64,000 nucleotides of DNA, from contig NZ_MWFK01000001.1 of the NCBI RefSeq assembly GCF_002078175.1, positions 4,588,001-4,652,000 of the forward strand. The letters are read 5' to 3'. Origin of the DNA: Streptomyces sp. M41(2017). Its GTDB lineage: Bacteria; Actinomycetota; Actinomycetes; Streptomycetales; Streptomycetaceae. Below the pieces are notes generated by a model. It saw only the letters and a program-made list of their open reading frames with translations. It had not been told where the DNA came from and did no database searches. Positions 42,231 to 50,380 of the stretch are shown here, piece after piece; positions within the stretch are counted from its first letter, which is position 1, and each line of letters opens with the position of its first letter. Position numbers and translations under genes: made by a program.

Positions 42231-43637
42231 GTGAGGCGACCCCGCATTCTGATCGTCGGCGCCGGTTTCGCCGGTTACCGGACGGCCCGCACCCTGTCGC
42301 GGCTGGCCCGGGGCAAGGCCGAGATCACTCTGCTGAACCCGACCGACTACTTCCTGTACCTGCCGCTGCTGCCCCAGGTCGCCTCCGGTGTCCTGGAGCC
42401 ACGCCGGGTCACCGTCTCGCTGACCGGGACGCTGCCCGGGGTCCGCCTCGTGCTCGGCGAGGCGGCGGCCGACGGGATCGACCTCGACGCCCGCACCGTG
42501 CGCTACACCGACCCCGAGGGCGACAGCGGCACGCTGACGTACGACCGTCTCGTGCTGGCCGTCGGCAGCGTCAACAAGCTGCTGCCCGTGCCCGGAGTCG
42601 CCGAGCACGCGCACGGCTTCCGCGGCCTGCCCGAGGCGCTCTACCTGCGGGACCACGTGACCCGGCAGATCGAACTCGCCGCCGGGTCGGACGACCCGAA
42701 GAGCGCCACCGCCCGCACCACCTTCGTGGTGGTCGGCGCCGGCTACACCGGAACCGAAGTCGCCGCGCAGGGACAGCTGTTCACCGACGCCCTGGTCCGC
42801 GAGCGGTCGCTGCCCGAGGGTGTCCGGCCGCGCTGGCTGCTGCTCGACACCGCGGACCGCGTCCTGCCCGAACTGGACGAGCGGCTCTCGCGCACCGCCG
42901 ACCGCGTGCTGCGCGAGCGCGGCGTCGACGTGCGCACGGGCACCTCGGTCGAGGAGGCCACCCCCGACGGAGTCCGCCTCAGCGACGGCGAGTTCGTCGA
43001 CACCAGGACCCTGGCATGGTGCGTCGGCGTCCGCCCCGACCCCCTGGTCGCGGGGCTCGGCCGGCCCCTCGAACGCGGCCGGCTCCTCGTCGATCCGTTC
43101 CTGCAGGTGCCGGGCCACGCCGATGTGTTCGCCTGCGGTGACGCGGCGGCCGTACCCGACCTGGAGAAGCCCGGCGAGTACACCCCGATGACGGCCCAGC
43201 ACGCCTGGCGTCAGGGGAAGATCGCGGCGCACAACGTCGCCGCCTCGCTCGGTGTCGGCGAACGCCGCGCCTACCGCCACCGCGACCTCGGCTTCACCGT
43301 CGACCTCGGCGGCGTCGACGCGGCGGCCAACCCCCTCGGTGTGCCCCTGTCGGGACCGCTCGCCGGAGCCGTCACCCGCGGCTACCACCTCGCCGCCATG
43401 CCCGCCAACCGCGTCCGCGTCGCGGCCGACTGGCTCCTGGACGCCGTACTGCCGCGCCAGTCGGTGCAGTTGGGCCTGGTCCGCGCCTGGTCGGTGCCCC
43501 TGGACACCTCCGCGCCCGAACTGGCGCGGGTCGCCGGAGCGCCGCCCGGCCCGGCGAACCCCGCCGCGCCCGCCGGGACGGCCGGACCCGGCGACGACCG
43601 TCCCGAGGCCGCGAGCCGCCCGGAAGGAGACTCGTGA
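42231..43637 (+). CDS. Type II NADH:quinone oxidoreductase-like FAD protein
   Basis: A 468-residue pyridine-nucleotide-disulfide family flavoprotein. The FAD site is ILIVGAGFAGYRTARTLSRL at the N-terminus, the NAD(P)H site is TTFVVVGAGYTGTEVAAQG near residue 163, and the second FAD contact is DVFACGDAAAVPD with PMTAQHAWRQGKIAAHNVAA. It should pass electrons from NADH to menaquinone at the membrane without pumping protons. The C-terminal 45 residues are a Pro/Ala/Gly tail. GTG start with GAGGAG upstream. A transketolase remnant follows directly. Confidence 0.9.
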   Translation: MRRPRILIVGAGFAGYRTARTLSRLARGKAEITLLNPTDYFLYLPLLPQVASGVLEPRRVTVSLTGTLPGVRLVLGEAAADGIDLDARTVRYTDPEGDSGTLTYDRLVLAVGSVNKLLPVPGVAEHAHGFRGLPEALYLRDHVTRQIELAAGSDDPKSATARTTFVVVGAGYTGTEVAAQGQLFTDALVRERSLPEGVRPRWLLLDTADRVLPELDERLSRTADRVLRERGVDVRTGTSVEEATPDGVRLSDGEFVDTRTLAWCVGVRPDPLVAGLGRPLERGRLLVDPFLQVPGHADVFACGDAAAVPDLEKPGEYTPMTAQHAWRQGKIAAHNVAASLGVGERRAYRHRDLGFTVDLGGVDAAANPLGVPLSGPLAGAVTRGYHLAAMPANRVRVAADWLLDAVLPRQSVQLGLVRAWSVPLDTSAPELARVAGAPPGPANPAAPAGTAGPGDDRPEAASRPEGDS

Positions 43638-43687
43638 ACACCGGCCGACTCGTCGGCCTGGTGCAGCGCTGCGGGCAGGCAGCGTGA

Positions 43688-43930
43688 GGGCCGACACCGC
43701 CGACTCGGCACCTGATCACCGTCGAGGACCACCGCGAGGAGCGCGGTCGCGGCGACGGGGTGCTCGACGCCTTCACCGACGGCCGTCCGGTGCCCCGCCC
43801 CGCCCGGCTCGCCGTCCGGAGCGTGCCCGGCTCGGCGGGCCCGGCCGGGCGGCTGCGCACCGCCGGTATCGGCGCGCGGTCGATCGCCGCCGCGGCCCGG
43901 CTGCTCGTCGAGACGGCCGTGGTGCGCTGA
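43688..43930 (+). pseudogene. Remnant of a transketolase C-terminal domain
   Basis: A stop-to-stop frame without a start codon encodes about 80 residues that match the C-terminal domain of transketolase: HLITVEDHREERGRGDGVLD at the start and PARLAVRSVPGS, GIGARSIAAAARLLV at the end, where the family has a TVEDH motif, GDAVL, RLAVR and an A-A-A-R helix. The preceding residues continue in another frame (from 43684), indicating a frameshift. The other roughly 600 residues are missing. Intact transketolases of this type sit between an NADH dehydrogenase and the gas-vesicle genes in other Streptomyces, to my recollection. Confidence 0.72.
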
Positions 43931-44030
43931 GCCCGGAACGGAGAGCACGATGGTGACAAGGCCCCTGAGGCGGCCCGGTGCCGTGCGCCGGGTCCCCGCA
44001 GGCCCGGGGACCCGCGGGAGGAGAGACCCC

Positions 44031-44756
44031 ATGAGTGGACTGCCGTACGTCTATGCGATCTGCCGCCCTTTCCCGGCCGCGCTGTCGGCCGAGCTGACCG
44101 GTGTCGCGGGCGTCCCGCCCAAGCTGCTGCGGCACGACGACCTCGTCGCCGTGGTCGGCTCCGTCCCGGACGAGGAGTTCGCCGCGGAACCGCTGCGCCG
44201 CAGGCTGGAGGACGTGGCCTGGCTGGAGGCGACGGCGCGCGCCCACCAGGGCGTCATCGACGCCCTCACCGGCGTCACCAGCCCGCTGCCGCTGCGGCTC
44301 GCCACGGTCCTGCGGGACGAGAGCGGCGTGCGCGTGATGATGGAGGAGCGCCGGGAGGAGTTCCTCACGACGCTGGACCGGCTCGACGGCCGGGTCGAGT
44401 GGGACGTGAAGGTGTACGCGGACACGGCGGGGGCCTCCGGGTACACGGGGGAGCGGGCGGACGGGCTCGCGCACCGGCTGCACGCCACCCTCGCCGGCCG
44501 CGCCACGGAGAGCAGGCTGCACGCCCCGCAGAGCGCGGCGCCCTCCGATCTGGCCTACTCCCAGGTGCTCAACGCCGCCTATCTGGTGCCGCGCGCGGAG
44601 TCCGAGCAGTTCGTCGAGCGGGTGAACCGCGGCGTCCGCGAGCAGCCCGGACTGCGGGTGGAACTCACCGGTCCCTGGGCCGCGTACTCCTTCACCGAGC
44701 TGCCCGGCCTCAGCGGTTTCACGGACCTCGCGGGGTTCACGCGCACCGCCCCGTGA
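44031..44756 (+). CDS. Gas vesicle protein GvpL/GvpF family (orphan)
   Basis: A 241-residue protein of the GvpL/GvpF family, accessory components of gas-vesicle assembly. The family start is seen in PYVYAICRPF, the middle in TSPLPLRLATVLRDESGVR and YSQVLNAAYLVPRAESEQFV, and the family end in VELTGPWAAYSFTELP. The ATG at 44031 has GGAGGAGAG upstream; an in-frame ATG at 43950 also has a ribosome-like site. No GvpA, J, K, O or S gene is in the window, so it is an orphan beside a decayed transketolase gene. It may be a leftover or have another job. Confidence 0.9.
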   Translation: MSGLPYVYAICRPFPAALSAELTGVAGVPPKLLRHDDLVAVVGSVPDEEFAAEPLRRRLEDVAWLEATARAHQGVIDALTGVTSPLPLRLATVLRDESGVRVMMEERREEFLTTLDRLDGRVEWDVKVYADTAGASGYTGERADGLAHRLHATLAGRATESRLHAPQSAAPSDLAYSQVLNAAYLVPRAESEQFVERVNRGVREQPGLRVELTGPWAAYSFTELPGLSGFTDLAGFTRTAP

Positions 44757-44785
44757 CGGCGCCGGGCGGTCCCTGAACCCGACGA

Positions 44786-44825
44786 CGCCCGCCCCGGGAC
44801 CAGCTCTCTGGTCCCGGGGCGGGCG
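44786..44825. terminator. Bidirectional terminator hairpin
   Basis: A perfect 18-bp inverted repeat (44786-44803 and 44808-44825) with loop CTCT lies between the convergent gas-vesicle and methyltransferase genes. Confidence 0.9.
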
Positions 44826-44835
44826 CCGTGACGGC

Positions 44836-45657
44836 TCAGACCGCCTTGCGGCCCAGTACCTCGCCGTGCAGCACGGCGAACCAGCCGTCCTCAGCCCGCC
44901 CCCACTGCCGCCAGGCGTCCGACACCGCGCGCAGCTGTTCCGGCGTCGCGTGACCGCCCTCCGTGGCCCGCTCCGCGTACGCCGAGGCCACCGTGCGGTC
45001 GGCCCACAGGCCGCTCCACCAGGCGCGCTCGTCCTCGGTGGCGTAGGTCCAGGTGCTCGACGAGGACGTGATGTCCCGGATGCCGGCGGCCATCGCCCAC
45101 GACGTGAGACGCCGGCCGGCGTCCGGCTCGCCCCCGTTCGCGCGGGCCACCCGCCGGTACAGGTCCAGCCAGTCGTCCATGCCCGGCACCGCCGGGTACC
45201 AGGTCATGGCCGCGTAGTCCGAGTCGCGGACCGCGATGAAGCCGCCCGGTTTCGTGACCCGGTGCATCTCGCGCAGGGCCTGGACCGGATCGCCCACGTG
45301 CTGGAGCACCTGATGGGCGTGGACCACGCAGAACGTGTCGTCCGGGAAGTCCAGCGCGTGCACGTCGGCGACCGCGAAGTCGACGTTGCGCAGTCCGCGT
45401 CCGGCGGCCTCCTGCCGTGCCCGGTCCAGGACGCCCGCCGCGTGGTCGACGCCGGTGACGTGCCCGTCAGGCACCCGTTCCGCCAGGTCGGCGGTGATGG
45501 TGCCCGGTCCGCAGCCGATGTCGAGGATCTTCATGTGGGGCTTCAGCGAGTCGAGGAGGTACGCCGCCGAGTTGGCGGCGGTGCGCCAGGTGTGCGAGCG
45601 CAGCACCGACTCGTGATGGCCGTGCGTGTAGACGGCGGTCTCCTGCGACTTCGACAT
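44836..45657 (-). CDS. Class I SAM-dependent methyltransferase
   Basis: A 273-residue methyltransferase of the UbiE/Methyltransf_11 type. SAM motif I is ILDIGCGPGTITADLAER, motif II VTGVDHAAGVLDRAR, then VADVHALDFPDDTFCVVHAH and the post-motif MHRVTKPGGFIAVRD. The N-terminal YTHGHHESVLRSHTWRTAAN and the length match a Streptomyces group with unknown substrate. ATG at 45657 with AAGGGGA upstream. Single gene; about 230 bases upstream to the next gene hold only a short AT-rich patch near 45755-45780 that may be its promoter. Confidence 0.9.
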   Translation of the reverse strand: MSKSQETAVYTHGHHESVLRSHTWRTAANSAAYLLDSLKPHMKILDIGCGPGTITADLAERVPDGHVTGVDHAAGVLDRARQEAAGRGLRNVDFAVADVHALDFPDDTFCVVHAHQVLQHVGDPVQALREMHRVTKPGGFIAVRDSDYAAMTWYPAVPGMDDWLDLYRRVARANGGEPDAGRRLTSWAMAAGIRDITSSSSTWTYATEDERAWWSGLWADRTVASAYAERATEGGHATPEQLRAVSDAWRQWGRAEDGWFAVLHGEVLGRKAV

Positions 45658-45886
45658 GACCGGTCCCCTTCGATGTGTACGGGGCCTCGGCGGGGCGTGC
45701 ACGCACTCCGCGGGGCGATGGCTTCACCGTACGCGGTCATGTCGAATGATGAGACCAGCATCTTGCTATATGGACATGCGTGGTTGGGTGCCGCGTGTGT
45801 GCCGGTCGGACCGTCAGGAGGGAATCGGAGGAAGGGCCGAAGGGCCGGAGGAAGGGGCCGGGCCGGAGGGGGTCCGGCCGCCCGGC

Positions 45887-47386
45887 TCACCCCGCCGGCT
45901 GCGGGCGGTACACGGTCAGCGCCTCGCGGCTCTTGCGGAGCGTCACCCGGTCGCTGACCTCGGTGACCTCGCCGTCGTAGGCGAGGAGCGTGCCGGGGTC
46001 GACGCCGTCGATGGTCAGGTGGCCCACCCGCACGGCGGCGTGCGCGGGGGAGCGGGTGAGCGGACCGGCGAAGGCCGCGGCGAGCAGCCGCACCGCAGGA
46101 TGGCGCCCGCCGTGCACGACACGGACGTCGAGACGCCCGTCCGCGAGATCGAAACGACGGGCGGGCGCGAGGCCCACCCGGTGGTAGGTGCCGTTCCCGG
46201 CGAACAGCAGCCACAACGGGTGCGTCCGGCCGTTCAGTTCGGCCCGCAGCGGATGGTGGTCCGCCCGCAGCACCCGCAGCGCGCCGAGCACCCCGGCGGG
46301 CCAGCTGCCGATCACGTTCGACCAGTTCTCCCGCTCCCGCACCAGCTCCGGGTAGATGCCCAGGCTGCACGTGTTGAGGAAGATTCCCTCCTGGGTGCCG
46401 GCCACGAACCGGCCGACGTCCACCTTGACCGCCTCGCCCTGCTGGAGCGCGCGGACGAGATCGTGGTCGCCCTCCACCCCGAGGTCGTGGGCGAAGTGGT
46501 TGAGGGTGCCGCCCGGGAGGACGGCGAGCGGGACGTCGTGGCGCAGGGCGATCTCGGCGGCGGCGTTCACCGTGCCGTCGCCGCCGCACACGCCCAGCAC
46601 CGTGGCGCGGGCCGCCGCCTTCTCCAGCTCCTGCCGTATGTCCGCCGGTTCGCACTCGACGAGCTCGGCCGCCGGCAGTGCGTCGGCCAGCGCGCGGACC
46701 CGCTCCGGAGTCCCCGCGCCCGTGTTGGCCACCATGACCAGGCCCGCGCCGTCGGGCAGCGCGGGCGCCTCCACCCGCGGCCGCGCCGGCGCGGTCAGCT
46801 GGTCCCGGGTGGGCACCAGGCCGCGGACGGCGTACGCCGCGCCCACGCCCAGCGCCGCGCCCGCGAGGACGTCGCTCGGGAAGTGGACCCCGGTGTACAC
46901 ACGGGAGAGGGCCACCGCCGCGGCGAGCGGCGCCACGGCCGCTCCCCAGCCACGGGACTCCAGCGCCACCCCCGTCGCGAAGGCGGCGGCCGAGGCGGCG
47001 TGTCCCGAGGGGAACGACGTGGTGATCGGCTGCCGCTTCAGCTGCCGGATCGCCGGCACCGGGTCCAGCGCGGGACGGCTGCGGCGCACCGACCGCTTGC
47101 CGACGGTGTTGATCGTCGCGGAGGCGAGAGCGAGCGAGGCGAGGCCCCGGGTGGCGGCCCGGCGCGCCCGCGGCGTGCGGCTCGCCGCCACGGCGGCGGC
47201 CGTCGCGAACCACAGCAGCCCGTGGTTGGCGCTGCGGCTCAGCCGCGGCAGCACGGGATCGCCGCCCGGCCAGTGGCGCGCCGCGACCGACTCGAAGACC
47301 CGGAGGTCCACGGACAGAAGGCGGTCCCGGAGGCCGTGGCGGCCCGGAACGAGGGCGGTCAGGTCGACGTCAGGGGTGCGGGTCAT
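45887..47386 (-). CDS. PAP2 phosphatase fused to a diacylglycerol-kinase catalytic domain
   Basis: A 499-residue bifunctional membrane protein. The N-terminal half is a PAP2-type lipid phosphatase: KRSVRRSRP, SFPSGHAAS and SRVYTGVHFPSD are its three catalytic motifs, on about five helices. After a linker at about 205-215, the C-terminal half is a diacylglycerol/sphingosine kinase-like domain with LGVCGGDGTVNAAAEIAL and PLAVLPGGTLNHFAHDLG. It could both remove and add phosphate on the same lipid pool, for example phosphatidate and diacylglycerol. Fusions of this order occur in actinobacteria. Divergent from the ABC-F gene. Confidence 0.9.
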   Translation of the reverse strand: MTRTPDVDLTALVPGRHGLRDRLLSVDLRVFESVAARHWPGGDPVLPRLSRSANHGLLWFATAAAVAASRTPRARRAATRGLASLALASATINTVGKRSVRRSRPALDPVPAIRQLKRQPITTSFPSGHAASAAAFATGVALESRGWGAAVAPLAAAVALSRVYTGVHFPSDVLAGAALGVGAAYAVRGLVPTRDQLTAPARPRVEAPALPDGAGLVMVANTGAGTPERVRALADALPAAELVECEPADIRQELEKAAARATVLGVCGGDGTVNAAAEIALRHDVPLAVLPGGTLNHFAHDLGVEGDHDLVRALQQGEAVKVDVGRFVAGTQEGIFLNTCSLGIYPELVRERENWSNVIGSWPAGVLGALRVLRADHHPLRAELNGRTHPLWLLFAGNGTYHRVGLAPARRFDLADGRLDVRVVHGGRHPAVRLLAAAFAGPLTRSPAHAAVRVGHLTIDGVDPGTLLAYDGEVTEVSDRVTLRKSREALTVYRPQPAG

Positions 47387-47492
47387 GGGAGTCCGTCTAC
47401 CCCGGATCAGGCGTTTTCCTCGCCTCTGTGACGGGCGCCCCGGCCGATACGCGTTTGCCCCGCACCCCCCGTGCCCCGGAGAATGCCTGCCC

Positions 47493-49112
47493 ATGGGACA
47501 CCTCGAAGCCGCACATCTTGAGTACTACCTTCCCGACGGGAGGGCGCTGCTCGGCGATGTGTCGTTCCGGGTGGGAGAAGGGGCCGTCGTGGCCCTCGTG
47601 GGGCCCAACGGCGCCGGCAAGACGACCCTGCTGCGGCTGATCTCGGGCGAACTGAAGCCGCACGGCGGCACCGTGAACGTGAGCGGCGGACTCGGTGTGA
47701 TGCGCCAGTTCGTGGGATCCGTCCGCGACGAGACGACCGTACGGGAACTGCTCGTGTCCGTGGCACCGCCCCGGATCCGGGAAGCGGCCCGGGCCGTCGA
47801 CACCGCCGAGCACGCCATGATGACCGTCGACGACGAGGCGTCCCAGCTGCGGTACGCGCAGGCGCTGTCCGACTGGGCCGAGGCCCGTGGCTACGAGGCC
47901 GAGACGCTCTGGGACATGTGCACCACGGCCGCGCTCGGCGTCCCCTACGAGAAGGCGCAGTGGCGGCAGGTGCGCACCCTGTCCGGCGGCGAGCAGAAGC
48001 GTCTGGTCCTGGAGGCCCTGCTGCGCGGCACCGACGAGGTGCTGCTGCTCGACGAACCGGACAACTACCTCGACGTGCCCGGCAAGCGCTGGCTGGAGGA
48101 GCGCCTGGCGGAGACCCGCAAGACGGTCCTGTTCGTCTCCCACGACCGTGAACTCCTCGCCCGCTCCGCCCAGAAGATCATCAGCGTCGAGCCCAGCCCG
48201 ACCGGCGCGGACGCCTGGGTGCACGGCGGCGGTTTCTCGACGTACCACGAGGCCAGGCGGGAGCGGTTCGCGCGCTTCGAGGAACTGCGCAGGCGCTGGG
48301 ACGAGAAGCACGCCCAGCTCAAGAAGCTCGTGCTGAGCCTCCGTCAGGCCGCCTCCATCAGCCATGAACTGGCGTCCCGCTACGCGGCGGCCCAGACCCG
48401 GCTGCGCAAGTTCGAGGAGGCCGGACCGCCGCCGGAGCCGCCGCGCGAGCAGGACATCACCATGCGCCTGCACGGCGGACGCACCGGCGTACGGGCCGTG
48501 ACCTGCAAGGGACTTGAACTCACCGGCCTGATGAAGCCCTTCGACCTGGAGGTCTTCTACGGCGAGCGGGTCGCCGTCCTCGGCTCCAACGGCTCGGGAA
48601 AGTCGCACTTCCTGCGGCTCCTCGCGGGCGGCGACGTCGCGCACACCGGCGAGTGGAAGCTCGGCGCGCGCGTCGTGGCGGGCCACTTCGCGCAGACGCA
48701 CGCCCATCCGGAGCTGGAGGGCCGCACGCTGCTCGACATCCTGTGGAGCGAGCACTCCCAGGACCGCGGCGCCGCCATGTCACGGCTGCGGCGCTACGAG
48801 CTGACGGCCCAGGCCGAGCAGCGGTTCGAGAAGCTGTCGGGCGGCCAGCAGGCACGTTTCCAGATTTTGCTCCTGGAGCTGGAGGGCTCCACGGCCCTGC
48901 TCCTGGACGAGCCCACGGACAACCTCGACCTGGAGTCGGCCGAGGCGCTCCAGGAAGGCCTCGAGGCGTACGAGGGGACGGTCCTGTCCGTCACCCACGA
49001 CCGCTGGTTCGCCCGCTCCTTCGACCGCTACCTGGTGTTCGGCTCCGACGGACGGGTCCGGGAGACCCAGGAGCCGGTCTGGGACGAGCGCCGGGTGGAG
49101 CGGGACCGCTAG
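47493..49112 (+). CDS. ABC-F family ATP-binding protein
   Basis: A 539-residue soluble protein with two ABC ATPase domains and no membrane helices. Domain 1 has Walker A GPNGAGKTT, signature LSGGEQKR and Walker B LLLDEPDNYLD; domain 2 has GSNGSGKSH, LSGGQQARFQ and LLLDEPTDNLD. The linker (about residues 245-330) is a charged coiled coil, the part that reaches the ribosomal exit or peptidyl site in this class. ABC-F proteins relieve stalled or antibiotic-bound ribosomes; which one is meant here is not decidable. A short hairpin (49122-49141) follows the stop. Confidence 0.92.
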   Translation: MGHLEAAHLEYYLPDGRALLGDVSFRVGEGAVVALVGPNGAGKTTLLRLISGELKPHGGTVNVSGGLGVMRQFVGSVRDETTVRELLVSVAPPRIREAARAVDTAEHAMMTVDDEASQLRYAQALSDWAEARGYEAETLWDMCTTAALGVPYEKAQWRQVRTLSGGEQKRLVLEALLRGTDEVLLLDEPDNYLDVPGKRWLEERLAETRKTVLFVSHDRELLARSAQKIISVEPSPTGADAWVHGGGFSTYHEARRERFARFEELRRRWDEKHAQLKKLVLSLRQAASISHELASRYAAAQTRLRKFEEAGPPPEPPREQDITMRLHGGRTGVRAVTCKGLELTGLMKPFDLEVFYGERVAVLGSNGSGKSHFLRLLAGGDVAHTGEWKLGARVVAGHFAQTHAHPELEGRTLLDILWSEHSQDRGAAMSRLRRYELTAQAEQRFEKLSGGQQARFQILLLELEGSTALLLDEPTDNLDLESAEALQEGLEAYEGTVLSVTHDRWFARSFDRYLVFGSDGRVRETQEPVWDERRVERDR

Positions 49113-49121
49113 ACCGCATTC

Positions 49122-49141
49122 CCGTGCGGTCCGTCCGGGCC
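49122..49141 (+). terminator. Short hairpin after the ABC-F gene
   Basis: GACCGCA and TGCGGTC pair as a 7-bp stem with a six-base loop ten bases after the stop codon. It is short, so only a modest call. Confidence 0.4.
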
Positions 49142-49337
49142 CGGGTCGACCGGGAGCCGGTGACCGGTGCCCGCGCGTTCCCGCGCTCCGGGTTCCCGGA
49201 GAGGCCCGGACCACCCGATGTTCGTAGAGTGGTGGGTGGAGGTCACCTATCCATGGCTCCCTTCCGGCCGCCTCCGGGCGACGTTCGCCGGGGGGCGCCC
49301 GGACCGCGCCGACGGCCACGACGAGCGGGGTAGCACC

Positions 49338-49580
49338 ATGACCGGAGTCGACCCGGGCCGGCTGGACGACCAGCAGCTGATGAAAGAGCTGGAGGCCATC
49401 CACCGCACCCGCCACGACACGCTGCTGCACGGTTCGAACGACGCGCTGCGCACGCACAACGGGCGCATGGCCCAGCTGGAGGGCGAGTACCTGCGCCGCC
49501 ATCCACGCCGGCCCGTCTCGGCGGGCCGCACCCGCGAGGGCGCACGCGAACGGGGCCCCGCGGCCGCCCCGCCGGCCTGA
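49338..49580 (+). CDS. DUF6158 family small protein
   Basis: An 80-residue protein with the DUF6158 core LDDQQLMKELEAIHRTRHDT and LLHGSNDALRTHNGRMAQLE, GEYLRRHP, followed by a basic Ala/Pro tail. The core is two amphipathic helices; function unknown. Such proteins are frequent in Streptomyces sigma-factor and osmotic-stress neighbourhoods. The 225 bases upstream contain no other gene. Confidence 0.82.
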   Translation: MTGVDPGRLDDQQLMKELEAIHRTRHDTLLHGSNDALRTHNGRMAQLEGEYLRRHPRRPVSAGRTREGARERGPAAAPPA

Positions 49581-49669
49581 CCGGTCCCGAGCCGTCCGGC
49601 CGGCCGTGACCGCACCGGCGTACGGGCCGCCCGAGGCGGTCCCGCACGCCGGCGTCGGCCGCGCCCCGG

Positions 49670-50053
49670 CTAGCTGCCGGCGGAGCCCACGACCGCGAGC
49701 GCCAGCTCGTGCGCGTTGGCGTAGCGCTCCTTGTCCGGCAGACCTTCCAGCGAGTCGGCCAGCTGTTCGGGTGCGTTCTTCTCGCGCAGGACGTCGATCA
49801 GCGCACGCGGACCGGCGGGGAACGAGGTACGGCCGAGGAACCGCGCCAGTTCGAGGCGCAGCGTCTCCAGCGATTCCGGTGCCGTGTTCGGCACCACCGG
49901 TCCTCCCGCGATCGCCGGGTCGTCGTCGGCGGCCGGCTCCGGGTCCTGCCACTCCTCGGTCCGGGTGGGGTGCCCTGACCTGAGGAAGTCGCGCAGTTCG
50001 TGCTTCATCTCGTCGTCCCGGTGAGCGCTCATCCGGTCACTGCCTCGCTGCAT
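49670..50053 (-). CDS. DUF2795 domain protein
   Basis: A 127-residue protein. Residues 65-122 carry the DUF2795 pattern (LRLELARFLGRTSFPAGPRA, then LIDVLREKNAPEQLADSL), and the first 50 residues are polar and acidic. GGAGGGG lies five bases before the ATG at 50053, which supports this start rather than the ATG seven codons later. The domain resembles a small DNA- or protein-binding helical fold; role unknown. Divergent from the sigma-factor gene. Confidence 0.82.
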   Translation of the reverse strand: MQRGSDRMSAHRDDEMKHELRDFLRSGHPTRTEEWQDPEPAADDDPAIAGGPVVPNTAPESLETLRLELARFLGRTSFPAGPRALIDVLREKNAPEQLADSLEGLPDKERYANAHELALAVVGSAGS

Positions 50054-50105
50054 GAAATCCCCTCCAGAGGTTCGAGGTGGGGAGCGCGTACCCGACGACC
50101 TTCAC

Positions 50106-50172
50106 GCGACACGTCGAGAGGCGCCCCGTCCGGGACGGAGCGACACGTCGAGAGGCGCCCCGTCCGGGACGG
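50106..50172. repeat. Tandem duplication of a 33-bp element
   Basis: The 33 bases beginning GCGACACGTCGAGAGG occur at 50106-50138 and again, identical, at 50140-50172. They lie in the divergent region between the DUF2795 and sigma-factor genes, about 210-275 bases upstream of the sigma ATG. Confidence 0.9.
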
Positions 50173-50275
50173 CCTCCGCGCGACGAGGCGTCCGCGATCG
50201 GGGAGAATCGGGGTGTGTTTGCTCCGCATGGCCCGGGGCAGACGCAGATGCAGTGCTTCGGACAGGAGGCACGTC

Positions 50276-50335
50276 CGTGGGAGCGGCGATCCGCGCCACG
50301 GGTGTATCCGTCCGGATCACGGATGCGCTCCCACG
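50276..50335 (+). promoter_or_regulatory. Leader of the sigma-factor gene: long-range hairpin over a short ORF
   Basis: CGTGGGAGCG (50276-50285) and CGCTCCCACG (50326-50335) can pair across 40 bases. The left arm contains the start codon of a 20-codon ORF and the right arm its last codons, so pairing would hide initiation of that ORF. A candidate regulatory leader; function unproven. Confidence 0.4.
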
Positions 50336-50339
50336 ATGA
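50277..50339 (+). CDS. Candidate 20-codon leader peptide upstream of the sigma factor
   Basis: GTG at 50277 is preceded by a perfect AGGAGG seven bases upstream, the best ribosome site in the area. The ORF encodes 20 residues (MGAAIRATGVSVRITDALPR) and stops at TGA 50337-50339, 41 bases before the sigma ATG. No family resemblance. Its main interest is position: ribosomes translating it would melt the hairpin at 50276-50335. Confidence 0.35.
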   Translation: MGAAIRATGVSVRITDALPR

Positions 50340-50380
50340 CTGTCCTATACCAGGCACCATCAAGGGAGTTGCGACGCATC

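Noticed and set aside
43634..43687. A 17-codon ORF with a good ribosome site after the NADH dehydrogenase gene
   Set aside because: Its GTG overlaps the stop of the dehydrogenase and it runs into the transketolase remnant; it is more likely the old start region left after deletion than a functional peptide.
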